A stretch of DNA of 64,000 bases from Pristionchus mayeri. Lineage: Eukaryota > Nematoda > Chromadorea > Rhabditida > Neodiplogasteridae. The first letter of the stretch is position 1, and every line of letters starts with the position of its first letter. Shown piece by piece: positions 21,371 through 33,700 of this stretch. The stretch is from contig BTRK01000002.1 of assembly GCA_036245805.1 (NCBI GenBank), positions 41,088,661-41,152,660 of the forward strand. The letters run 5' to 3'. The translations under genes were made by a program, and so were the position numbers. The notes under the pieces are model-generated. The model searched no databases and was not told the origin of the DNA. It saw only the letters and a program-made list of their open reading frames with translations.

Positions 21371-23089
21371 TGTCGTAATAGTTCCCCTGAAACAACACGG
21401 GAAAGAAATGAGAAAGATTGTGTAATGCCGCGCCGCGTTTGATGACATCAAAGACGGCACGAAACAGTTGTCATCTAATCAAGTAGTTTAAAACCAACAG
21501 GCAGAAAGAAGGGAGCGAATAAAAATGGTGTTCAGTGCAAGAAATAAGGGAGGGGCAATTTAGAGGATTATATTCGCTGAAACGATGAAGCTACGCGCAC
21601 ATAAAATTTAGGGGTTTCGGCGAGTATGCATCACCTAAATGAGGGGGTACCATTAGTGGTGTGCAGTTTCGCCCGTAGGTGAATGATGTTTTGAGGGAAT
21701 ATAAATGTAAGGTGCGAGGGAGAATACGAGAAGAGGGAAGGGAGATTATCAGGACGGATGGGGAGATTCATTGATTAGGAGAGAGAGGGGCCCCAGCTCA
21801 GGCCTCTGTGATATGTTTTCGCATGTATGCCGAGGAAAACATGTTTATTACCTCAGTCTCAAACACGAAGTTGAAAGATTCGAAATGAAACAATCTCCTG
21901 AAATATCCTGAAAATGGTGCTTCTCCATTGTTAGCAACCTCAAGCCTAAATGTGTTTGATTTCAATAGATGAGAGCGCACTATCCACTTTGTGACTGCGA
22001 GCAACAGGATAATGATGATATGGAGATGCGTGAGACTGCCTCCAAATAGACAGAAGCATCCATTTCAGATATGACCGAATCCATTCATTCTGCATCTGAG
22101 AAAATATGCAATAGCATCTGAAAATTGATTTTCCTATTGTTGATACTTAAGTTGGAACTTAGATTTGACAGCTTTGATCATTGTCATTTAGGTATAATAC
22201 AGTGGTTCGGAGGCATGAGTAGTTGGCATGACGACTGGAAGAGATCAGGTACGAAATTGGACGCCTCCAGGGCTCGAAAAACCAAAAGATCACTGCAAGA
22301 TTTCTCGCCTGGTTTTGACTGTTTGTAAGGCTATTACCGCCTGTTAATCCCTGCTCGTGAAGTTTTGCATATGATTCGCCAAGTACTGGCATAGTTCGAC
22401 ACACTTCCAAGAGGCTCTGACTAGAGTGTGACTTCTCGGGTGTACCTCTATATAAGCGTGAGGATACCGCAACTCTTCCCACAGACTGAGCAATCGTCTG
22501 ACTCTATTTAGTTTAAAAGAGAGAGCGTGCAAACCGAGGAGAGTCTGACGATTGCTCGACTCCTGGTGATCTCTAAACTGTATTTATTTATTGTATTATA
22601 TATAGTTGCCATCGCACGCACTACAAAAATCTAGCGTACTGCCATCCTTACTCTACCGAAAATGTGTGATGTGTATCACAGCGCGTGAGAGAGGGAAGCC
22701 ATAGGCGTTAAAGGCACGCGACGCATTGCTGTGCTTGCGGTAATGCCGTAAAGATGATACGTCGAGACATTAAGGGGGGATTTTCACCGGATCCATTCGT
22801 CTACATATTTTATTTCAGTACAACACTTGCTCTCAGAACAATGGAGAGGCACTCTTAGCATAAGCTGCGCTCTGACCCCACTAGTGCAGTAATATTGGCC
22901 CTTGTAGGCCATTTCACAATGTTCTGCGACATAAGTTGGCCTGGCACTACGCATGATGAGAACAGTCGGATGAGCACCCATCGGATGAGAACCAAAAAAT
23001 TGGTTGGTTCCCATCCGGTGGGTTCTCTTCCGGCATAGTCCCGTTGGCCTTATTTAGTTTTTGCTGGCACATACAATCAAGCTTTTCAG
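21371..23089. other. Intergenic region between the ZP and P-glycoprotein genes
   Basis: The two genes are divergent here. A minus-strand open stretch at 21798-22004 and a cysteine-bearing one at 22784-23014 (KGQYYCTSGV) could be exons, but no splice chain or domain supports them. A shortened copy of the 93-bp MITE family lies at 22488-22557. A small inverted repeat around ATGAGAACC/GGTTCCCAT lies near 22985-23022. Confidence 0.4.
23083..23089 (+). promoter_or_regulatory. Likely spliced-leader acceptor of the P-glycoprotein gene
   Basis: The sequence gcttttcag directly abuts the start ATG at 23090. A strong acceptor with no upstream exon is what a trans-spliced nematode mRNA shows. Confidence 0.6.
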
Positions 23090-26000
23090 ATGCCGCCCTC
23101 AGAAAATGGTAACCGACGCCAGCGCTCGCTGTGCGATAAGATCATGGGAGCACTACTGTGCAAGTAAGAGTCGCCTTCTATTGCCTACTATAGTTAACTT
23201 CGAAAAATCGCTTCCTTATTAACAACCCAACGAAATTCCCCACACTAGTGCCTGTCTCAAATGGATTGTAAATGGATTCAGAGGCGATATTAACGAGGAA
23301 GAGATCGAGGAGGAGCCGTGCAGTATTCCTGAATTGGTGCAGTTCCTTTTCTGGACGTCTTTTTGGAAAATTCTTTCGGCATTCCCGAAAGGGTTCTTTA
23401 TTCATTTTTCATTGTTTTCCTAATTTCAGTTCCGTTTCGCCTCTCGAACGGACACTGTCTACATCACCATAGGATTGTTTCTCTCCGTGATCACTGGCCT
23501 GCTTATGCCTGCTATCACAGTGCTTTCCGGAATGATTGCCAATGTGTACCTCGTGAACAAGAATCAGGTAAATACTAGCGTGTTCAAAATTCTGGTCATC
23601 ATCTCGACATTTTGTGTACTTTTTCGCCAGGTCGATCGGCCAGATAGTGCATAAAATGAAGATATATTGGTGTAGCTCCTCGAGCTCTAGTATACAGCTT
23701 GAGTCTTCCTCCTCTCTAGTCTGCGCCTCCTTCCCGTGAGGTATCATTACGTCTATGATCCTGCGCGGCGGCTTGAAAGCGCACGCTCATTGCGCTTCAT
23801 AGCCTACCAACGTGACAATTATCGGATAGTACGAAACGGACAAGACCCCTTATTCGAAAGATAGTATAATGCGCTCACTAAGTCTGACGCGTGAATATTG
23901 GGAATCATAATTGCGCTGAGATGAGCAAAAAAACACTATGAGGCTCATCGATGTGAAGGGATGGACAAGGCTAGTGTAACATCCGAGCACGGCATGATTC
24001 CCTTTTCAGATCGTGGGCAATGACGATGTTCTCTGGCAAGTCCTCATTTTTGTCATCATGTATGCACTCGCAGCAGTGCTGCAGTTTGTCCTCTCGCTCG
24101 TTATGGTCAGTTTTTGAAACGATTTCATGCCACATAGTGCACATGTTAAAGAAATAAAAAAGCTACTGTATCAACCACGTCAAAGATATGCTATTGTGAT
24201 AATAGGGAAATAATAATAATAATAGGGCCTTCGCTCTAATCCTTGGAGATTTCAGCAATACTGCCTGCAAGTCGCTACTTCTCGAATCATCGCTCGGCTT
24301 AGGCGAGAATTTCTATCTGCTGTGCTCCGACAGGTGTGTGCTCAGTTATCTTGTCAACTCTCTTTGCCAGTTAAACTGCGAGAGATTGCATAGAATTACG
24401 AGACTGTAGTGACATTCCGTGTACAACTACAAATACAAATTTTTATTCCATCCATCCATAGTGCACAGGAGATATGGGATTATCCGTTGATGGAGTTATG
24501 GAAGTTACGTCGCTCTTGTGTTCAGATATTAAACATGAATTCTTTGTAGGATGCTGCCTGGCTGGATGTCAATACCGCCGGGCAATTATCTGCTAGACTC
24601 AACGAGTTCGTGTTTTGATCTTATAGATTATCACTTGTTCGGATGACAACTATGAAGTCATGTCACCTTTATATATATATATATATACATGGCTTCATAG
24701 TTCTCATTTTGACTAGTGCCTTTAGATTCGTTTTCACTTCCTCAAACAAGGTAGTGCATTCGACTTTTGTGAACATTGAATTCGCGAGCTCTGATCAGTG
24801 CATGTTCGATCAATTTGCATAATCCTCTACTATCCAGGAACATCGACCGAATTCGAGATGGACTCGGAGACAAGGTTTGTGGTACTTTCCGAGAGACTTA
24901 CTGGGTATAGGAAATATAGTATTGAGGATATACAATTTCGATCTCATTCAACAAATGTATTTTGAAATCATAAAAATCATAAAACTCTAGCCCCCCAACG
25001 TAATCATATTCTCTCCCAAAGTTATTGTTGGTGTAGTGAATTGAGCCAGTGATGCGAAAATCCTCGGGAGTGCTTATACCCAGTCAGTACACTCTGGTTG
25101 CGAGAGGCAGGACATAATGCGATACGTGTGATAGTACACCGCGTTACCAATCCGCTTCAAAACATCAGAAATATTTACTGTCTAGCCAACCATGTCACAA
25201 TCAAGTTCTCATAAAGCTCGATAAGGCTGACTGATTAAACATGAATGACTCAATGATCCTAAAGAAATGAAGTCTGAGCCTCAGAATACGAATATTTGTT
25301 CAGATCAGTTTGGTGGTTCGTGGTCTCTCGATGTTCCTCACTGCACTTGTCGTCTCTTTCGTCTTCAATTGGAAGGTAATGTCAGGATCGGAAAATATTT
25401 GGGGAAAAGATCAAAAAAAGATCGAGTCAGCAACTTAATTTGGTTTTCAGGTTGCCCTTGTGATGTGTGCTGTGGGTCCTTTGTGTGCGATAATCATGGG
25501 ATCCATGGGACGAGTGAGATGATTATTCAATGTATTTTATTTTGTAACAAGAGTGAAAATGGGAATATTTAGTTCGCTGCTTCGCCAATGAGGAAGCAAA
25601 TGGAGTGCAGCGCAAAGGCGAATTCATTGGTTGAGGAGGTGAGACAATGTGGCTATAATCCAATTACTTTTTTTTCTGGCGTATGAATGCACTTACACAT
25701 TTTTAAAATCATTTTCAGGTGGTCATGAACGTGAAAACAGTTCAGGCGTGCAACGGACAGAACGAAATGGTCGAGGTGAGGAGTGTGTTTGGAAGTTCCG
25801 GGAAGCAGAGTTTCCGATTGAACACAACAAATAATGCAAGAATTCTTCCCTTATCTCGAGCGTTTTCGAGCAAATAGTCACGCAGTTACGCTTCATATCG
25901 TTCAGTGCATGAAATAATAAACGAAAAAAGTCTGACTATTACAGCGTTTCATCAAGTGGATGTCCCTCGGTCGCAAGCCTGCTATTCTCGTATACTTCTT

Positions 26001-29000
26001 CAACGGATTCTTCGAAGGGCTCTTCTTCTTCGTCTTCTACCTGATCACCGTTTGCGGATTTATGTAAGTTTATTCCAGCAAGTTACTAATGATGAGCTAA
26101 TTAATCTAATTAATTATGGTTTGTCAAGTTGCAAGTTTAATGAGTAAGAGAACAATATGTGTCCAAGTTAAATGATTTCAGGATGGGCGTGATAGAGACG
26201 CACACGCCGGGTGGCTTCGAACCGGGAACAGTAATTGTCGCCGCGAACGGCATTCTCACGGGAGCTTACTTCATGGGGATTCTAGGTAATTATTCAAAAT
26301 TATCAAAAATAAATTTGCACGTATTGTTTAGGCCCTCACATGATGGCGCTTCTCAAGTCGAGAATCGCTGCGGCCATGATCTACAAGATTATCGATCGAG
26401 TTCGTTACGACTTCAGAGTAGTCGTATCCAGACCATTCCAATCATATTCAGATCAGAAGCTTTGACGCACGCAAAAAAGTACACCGACTGTTATTCAGAA
26501 ATCCCTGCACCACGAGTCGCGTAGCTCCGAAGGACACACATCAGAAAAGCTGAAGGGTGATATCAAGTTTGAGGATGTGCACTTCAAATATGCCTCGAGA
26601 GAGACACCTATTCTGAATGTAAGCTGATTCGTATAATTTATTGTTTTTTGCACATCTTTTTCTTTTTTTATAATTATTGCACATCTTTTTCACATAATTA
26701 TGATGGATATCAACAAGTTCTATGTGAAATGAACATGTACTTATGTGGATACAAATTTTTAAAAAAATATAACGAATCAAAAGCAAAGTTCAGGGTCTTA
26801 ATTGGAGCGCCACGCCTGGAACCAGCATCGCTCTGGTTGGTCACTCTGGCTGCGGAAAGAGCACATCCGTGAGGATTTTCAATATTTAATAATGGGTGGT
26901 TCACAAAATGTCTTCCTCCCTTTTAAAGCATGTCCAACATGTCCCTGAGAACTTGTCGAAAATATGTCCTACCCAAAATGTTATTCTAGATCGGTCTTCT
27001 AACTCGTCAATACGGCATCCGACAGGGAGAAATCCTCGTTGACGGCAGGAACATTGAACGTATCGATCCGCGAACGCTCCGACAGGTAATTCAGTGAGAT
27101 TTTATGGTACATCTACTGACGAGGGGACAATGAAAATTAATGGTAAATTATGTGTTATGATGCAGAATGTGTTAACGTGGCGGGGAGATAATAATTTAAT
27201 ATTACGTTCAGAACATCGGTATCGTCATGCAGGAACCCGGTCTGTTCAATTGCAGCATCAGGGAGAACATCCTACTTGGAAGGTAAAGTGAGCTCCCTCT
27301 AACGATATATTTCAAATATTCACCACAGTTTACATATCACCGATATTTTTCTTCAGAACGTGGCATGGCGAAGGATCTGAGGAGGATCGAATCAATGTCG
27401 TGCTCAAAACAGCTCATGCAGAAATTTTCGTCAATAAACTTGAGAAGGTGCGTTTTCAATGCAAAAATAATCTTTGGTGATGGTGCAAACAAACTATATG
27501 TTATTATTGTTTTCAGGGTCTGGACACTGTCATCGGTGACGGAGGAGTTCGTCTCTCTGGCGGGCAGAAGCAGCGAATCGCCATCGCGAGAGCACTCTTT
27601 ACTGATCCTCCCATTCTCATTCTTGATGAGGTGATGTGGCTTCTTGTTAGCAATAATATGCATGATCTTATTCTTATTCCGTAATCTTATTCCTTATTCC
27701 TTCTTATTCTTATTCCGTCTTATTCCCTCTCTTATTCTTATTCTCTTACTCTCTTAATCTTATTCCGAAATTATCAACAACTGTATGTGACGGTAGAGAC
27801 GAGACTAATGCATAACAATTTAGGCAACGAGCGCGCTGGATGTGGAAAGCGAGCGACTCGTTCAAGTGAGTTCATTAAATATTGTTGTTATTCTTTTAAA
27901 TGGTATGATAGCATCATCACATTCTCTCAGGAGGCCCTCAAAGGCGCGAGTGAGGGCAGGACGACGCTGACGATCGCACATCGACTGAGCACTCTCAAGG
28001 ACGTCCATCGCATATACGTGCTGGAGAAAGGAGTCGTCGTGCAGACTGGTAGGTTTTAAGAGTACTCCACGAGTGAACGTACGAACACCTAGGATGAACT
28101 GTTTATAAGCTATAACAATTCACTGGTGAAGTCAAACAAAGCGCTTTGGGCAAATATGAATAACTACAAGTGAGATATCAAGGCACCCATGACGAGCTGC
28201 TGAGAGTGGAGGGAATCTATTCTTCGCTGGCTAAGACGCAGTCGGTTGAGGCAAGCAGTGCTCCAACTAAGAATACGGACGAAGTCTCGGAAAAAGTCGT
28301 GTAAGTGCTTTAATGGCGAATGGTGACTATTAAAGAGTAACTCTTAATCCGACAAGCATGTAAAGGATCGAATGGAATGCAGTTAGATGTCATGATAATA
28401 GTAAAATCGTAAGAGTATTTCCTTGAAGGGATACCCACCTGCAAGACCTCCACCGTTACTCGACTAGGGCTTCTCGCAATTCGATCATGTCTATGCACTC
28501 GGAAGCTGAAAGCAGATCAAAACACGCCAGAGAATTCGAACTGAATAAGGTTTGTTTGCGATACAATCAATCGTTAAAAAAATTTAAACAACAGTTTGCA
28601 TAATTTGAAACCCAATTGCTTATTCAGGCAGGAAAGAAGGAGACGAAACAATCCTCGACGTTCCTTCGCATGTACACTCACGGTCACAAACTGAAGGTGA
28701 TTTACTTTCAAATTATTTTCTTTTTGCAAATAAAGAAATGCATGTTTTTAGATGTTTTTTGCCTTCATCTTCTCGTTCACTCGAGGCTTCGAAATTCCAC
28801 TTTACGTCATACTTTACAAGTTTCTCTACGCGGCTCTCAGTGAGTTGATTCCTCATAAATGACACTATTCTTGAACAGTTGGTGAAGCCATCAATAACTC
28901 TTATTTTGGAATGATATTTTAAACCGTGAGATGCATAGAATCATGGAGTGAACAATTGCGATACTTACGTGAGTGCGTTCAGACGCCCCTGCCGATGACT

Positions 29001-32000
29001 TCTCGTTCGAGCTGATTCGTGTGTGCTCGATGGCGCTCTGCGTTGGTACATTCATTTGGATCTCCCTTTCACTTGCCGTTAGTTTCTTAGCGTTTACTAA
29101 TTGTTAGCTCTATATTGTGATGATACAAAAATAATAACGTAATAAAATAACGAATTTTAAATTGTGTTTGTAGTACTCCTTCGCCGGATGGTCCTCAGAG
29201 AGTGTGATGTCGCGCATCAAATCACACATTCTCCGCAATGTAAGTTTGTCTATGATGATGGCTACAGGTTCGATAATTTTATAGATTCTTCATCAAGAAG
29301 CCGCATATTTCGACAAACCAGAAACGAGGTTTGTAAAATGCATTACAATTGTTGGATGGGAATATATGTTTAGTAACGCGACAATCGTCACCGACATTAA
29401 TCGGCACGCTGCTAACTTAATAGCTGTAGGTTATTTTATTAAATGCATAATTTATGCGTGTGGGGATAAATAACAAATAAGGAAAGTTAGAACTTGCGTG
29501 ATTATGAAAGCAAACTCTCACAGAGCGCCGCAACGACTAATTGGCAATTTTATGTACACAAATATGCGATTACCTTAATTTCGAAACCTTGGAGGGACTC
29601 GACCATCGTATGGTTCTCTTCGTCTACTGCTGCTCTTCCTTCACAGCGTGTACAGTAATCGCCATCGTTTTCAGCTGGAAGCTTGGCGTGATTAGTTAGT
29701 GACTATTTTTTTTATTAAAAAAAATAAGAATGAACATCTCACAAATTTGACTTGTTTGAGTGGACTAATTACTGTTTTATCTAATCAGCGTACTTGATTG
29801 TTCGCATAATCCACGGTTTTGTCACTGGTTCGTGCTATACGTCCATAAATGATATTTTGCCCAGGTCTCTCTTGCTCCTCCGTACTCATATTCCTCATCT
29901 GCATTCTGTTCGTTGTGATGACCAGAGAGATGGAGAAGCAATCGCAAATCGATAATTCGTCCGAGGTAAAACCAACAATGAAAATGAACAACGTGATCAA
30001 GCTTAGTTGGCTATCAAACGCAGTATTTGGCCACATTCGATAATACAAGTTTAATCCACCTTATGTTATGTAAATACGCTAATATGTTTAGTTGGCCATC
30101 GAGATCCTCGAGCAGACTCGCACCATTCAATTGATGGTGGCTGAGAGCTACTTCGAGAAGATCTACGAAAGCAGCCAGGAAAGCGTATTCTCGAGCGTCA
30201 GAAAGGTATCATCAGAGCATAAAATTTACTGATACAAAAGGAAGAATACGTCAATCGAATATCAATTAGAGCATCATTCATCGGTTGTCTTTCAGGTCTC
30301 CCTACCCACCATCTTTCAGGTCTCCCTATCCACCATCTACGCTCTATCGCAAGGTTCGTAACACCAATCGATAATATTGATGTTGCTATTGTTATTTTTT
30401 ATATTTATTTTACTATTGTTGCTATGTTTTCGTGTTTAGGAGGAGTGTACTTCTTCGGATTCGCTGGAATGATCGCGGGCGCGCATTTCGTATATGCAGG
30501 AGAAGTCAGCAGCGAGAACATGTTCACGTAAGCTTATTCAATACTTATAATTAATTCCAAAATTATATTATTGTTTAATAAAAATGAATTCGATGTAATC
30601 ACCAACGTGATAATCATCGTTCATCAGTAACGAAGAATTTTTAGAGCAGCCTTTGCAATCGAATTCTGTGGCTGGCTTATATCCTTCATCTACCCCGCAT
30701 TCCCTGATCTCATCAAGGCAAATGCCGCTGCAAGGATTCTCTATCGGTATTCCCTTTGTTAATTTTATTGTGATTATTGTTGTATGTTATTGTTATTATT
30801 ATTAGTACCGAACTCGATTATGCAGGTACTACGATCTTCCGAGCCATACTGATTTCGGAGGTATTGAAGAACCGGAGCTCACTGGATCATTCACCGCTAA
30901 GAACATCACGTTCGCCTATCCTAGCAGACCAGCGCACAAGGTATTATGTGCTGTTTAACGTTGTGCATTCTGAATAACTTGGCTACGCGTCAGCATTGTA
31001 GCGTTAGGTTAGAGAGTACAGAGAAAGGAAGACTACAATTTAGTATCATTCATGCTTCATTGTTCTTAATTATATCAGTAAGTGCCAAGTGTGTGGATTA
31101 AAATATGAAGAGGAATTTTAGGTGGCCAAGAGCCTGTGCGTATCAGCGAATGCGGGAGAGTCGATCGCCCTCGTCGGTCCTTCTGGTGAACATAAATTTG
31201 TGTATTATTTTAAAACGCAAATCCAACAAGTAACGTGAAAATAACAATTGTTTTCAGGGTGCGGAAAGAGTACCTTGATCGGCCTGCTAGAGCGATTCTA
31301 CTTTCAGCAGGACGGAGTTATTGTGAGTATATGCATATCGTCTATGCTCTGATTATCCTGTAGATCGCCCATGAACCATAATGACGTTGTTCGGGTGTAT
31401 ACGTTTTTTTTCTTTTTTCATCAGAAAATGGACGGCATCGACCATCGCTCGATCAGCATGCACCATCTGAGGAAGCAAGTGGCGTTAGTGGGACAGGAAC
31501 CCGTACTATTTGAGGTTTCAACGATGAATATTCACCTATATGCACTCGTTAAACATGTACATGTATCACTTTCCCCCATCTATGAGGATGTAACCTAATT
31601 AACATTTCTCCGTTTACATATTAAGGTATTTCTTTGTAGGGCACGATAGCGGAGAACATTCTTCTTGGGACAGAAGGGAAGACTTTGGTGGACGTCATCA
31701 AGGCTTGCAAGATGGCCAATGCTTCCAACTTCATCGAGGGACTGCCACATGTGAGTATACTATGTCTTTCCCGAGTCAAATTCATATTCCAATCAATATT
31801 CCGCTTGCAAAAGCAAAATGACATAGGTAAACGCGAACATGAGGGGAGGGGCGATAATAACTTAGTCAGACCATTTGCAGGGTTACGAGTCAGAAGTCGG
31901 TGAGAAAGGGCGTGCTCTCTCAGGAGGCCAGAAGCAACGAGTCGCCATAGCGAGAGCACTCGTTAGAGAGGTTTGAAATTTTGCATCATCGCTAGCTGTA

Positions 32001-32488
32001 ACTCTCCAAATATTGTATGCATACATGTTGCTAATAATATATTGAAATTTCAGCCTAAATTGCTACTTCTGGATGAAGCAACTAGCGCGTTGGATGCAGA
32101 GAGTGAAAAGGTCCTTTTTGCAAACGAATTCTGATATCATGATAATGTGGAAATGGAATAATTAAAGAAATACAAATTTCATTTTGTGTTGGCAGATAGT
32201 TCAAGAAGCCCTCTCGCTCGCTGCTCACGGTCGCACTTCCATCTCCATCGCACACAGACTCGCTTCCATAAAAGTAAATTGTGTCATATCGATATATAAT
32301 TTAAATATGGCGCAATTGGGTAAAATTTTCTCGACATACCATTTTTTGCGAATCAATTCGTTCAGGACGTCGATCGCATCTACTTCATCGAGGACGGAGG
32401 AGTGGTCGAATCCGGAAGTCATGACGATCTGATCGAAAGGGGTGGAAAATACGCGGAATATGTGAAAGCGCAGAGTCTAGCCACTTGA
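23090..32488 (+). CDS. P-glycoprotein, full ABCB transporter (TM-NBD-TM-NBD)
   Basis: An ATP-driven exporter of lipophilic drugs and xenobiotics in the plasma membrane. About 40 exons were traced. The start [17 protein letters not shown] (23090-23163) leads to 23282-23336 and TM1 (23431-23567, [16 protein letters not shown]). More TM exons run at 24010-26399. NBD1: Walker [10 protein letters not shown] (26794-26868), Q-loop VMQEP (27212-27282), signature [15 protein letters not shown] and Walker B ILILDE (27517-27630), H-loop AHRLST (27931-28048). A charged linker (28183-28696) leads to the second TM block (28752-30746). NBD2: GPSG (31122-31195) plus GCGKST (31258-31322), GQEPVLFE (31425-31514), [15 protein letters not shown] (31881-31970), [12 protein letters not shown] (32054-32110), AHRLAS (32196-32273). 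The last exon is 32366-32488. All catalytic motifs are intact in both halves. The linker before NBD1 (26400-26485) is unclear: the best frame, SYSDQKL, runs into TGA, so a splice site was missed or the gene is damaged there. A polyadenylation signal AATAAA is near 32740. Confidence 0.92.
24640..24720. mobile_element. Foldback element in a P-glycoprotein intron
   Basis: AACTATGAAGTCATG and CATGGCTTCATAGTT flank an AT microsatellite. It is related to the copy at 33475-33545. Confidence 0.6.
30297..30343 (+). repeat. 24-bp tandem duplication of a splice acceptor
   Basis: TCTTTCAGGTCTCCCTAYCC occurs twice, 24 bp apart, at the border of the exon ending 30353. Either acceptor keeps the reading frame, adding or omitting eight codons (VSLPTIFQ). 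Confidence 0.8.
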
Positions 32489-33660
32489 AGGATCACCATT
32501 CATTACTTGTAAAGATTTATCCTTTCCGACATTATCACAATAGTGAGTTGTCCTACATATCACCATGGTTTGTATTATAGCAATGATTGAATTGTCCTAG
32601 ATTAGTAATATATTTTATTCTGAAACTATCATACAACTCTGTATGAGCATCGTTGAGTGTAATATCATCAGTTGACTTTGCTCATGGCCATTGTGTACTG
32701 CACTAATAATTCATGTCTTTCCAATTGTATTCTTTCAATAAATAACATTATTGATATAGGATATGGGTGCATTTGTGTCCAGTTCACATGTTATAGAGTA
32801 AAACTGATGACAAGGTTCGAGGATAATGCATATCGCATTGCCTAAATTGAACACGGACGCTGGGGTCGGTAGCATGTATCCCAACTGCCAACTGGCAAGA
32901 GGGGGTCGGCAGTGCTCATTGCATTTCAAATCCCGTGCATCTCAATTAATTTTTGAGCCAATCGTTCTCTGAAAGACCACTTTCCGTGAATGGTCATAGC
33001 CAGGAATTCCTTGGTATCAAGCATCTACAAGTCGACTCGACTGAGATATGGTGAGATATCTTCTTCGATCCTTTCTAACAATACGTGTTGTACGTGTTGT
33101 TGACAGATTCGCTTCCACGGAAAAGTAAATGATAATGTAAATGCGTTGGGTGAAAAATTAGCTAGTGCTCTCCTCCCCCCTGAAAAATTTGCTAGTGCTC
33201 TCCTCCCGACATTTTCGAAAATCACTTGTACTTCCGAAGTTTCACTGTCCACATTTAGGTAGGCGAATACGCAAGAAACGGGTTACACGACAGCAAATGG
33301 ACGATAAAATAACAACGGCTATTTTCCTCTCCTGTTCACCGTTTTAACAACATTTGTTTCTACTAAACTCACTGGCTAACCGATTTTCGAGAATATACTC
33401 AAAAATATGAACTGAAAAACTGTTTGTTTGAATTAAATATTCGCCGGCTTAGTATTTGCGGCACTAGGTAGAACGATAACTATGACGTCATGCCACATTT
33501 TATATATCAAAGGCGGCATGTCGTCATAGTTCTCATCCGACCTAGTGCCGTATTTACGTCAGAACAACTTCAATCCAGAACAAAAAAAAGAAAGAAGACA
33601 TCTTAGCCACATCTATTTTGCCTCTTACATCATCATCCTTCTAGCATGCATCGTTCGCCG
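32489..33660. other. 3' flank of the P-glycoprotein gene
   Basis: Holds the polyadenylation region. Sequence at 32630-32760 is similar to the 3' flank of gene A at 37330-37430. A 27-bp tandem duplication (GCTAGTGCTCTCCTCC) lies at 33155-33210, and a foldback element at 33475-33545. No gene is supported. Confidence 0.5.
33475..33545. mobile_element. Foldback element ending GGCACTAGGT
   Basis: GGCACTAGGT...AACTATGACGTCATGCC is mirrored by GGCATGTCGTCATAGTT...ACCTAGTGCC with a short loop. Its relative is at 24640. Confidence 0.7.
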
Positions 33661-33668
33661 TATAAAAT
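33661..33668 (+). promoter_or_regulatory. TATA box of secreted gene A
   Basis: TATAAAAT lies 40 bp before the ATG at 33701. Gene B has the same box at the same distance, and both are followed by an ATGAATCAAC block. Confidence 0.65.
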
Positions 33669-33700
33669 AAGCAGGATATGAATCAACCACACTATTCGCG

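Noticed and set aside
22784..23014. Cysteine-bearing minus-strand open frame
   Set aside because: It overlaps a small inverted repeat, has no splice partners or signal peptide and lies in the promoter region of the P-glycoprotein gene.
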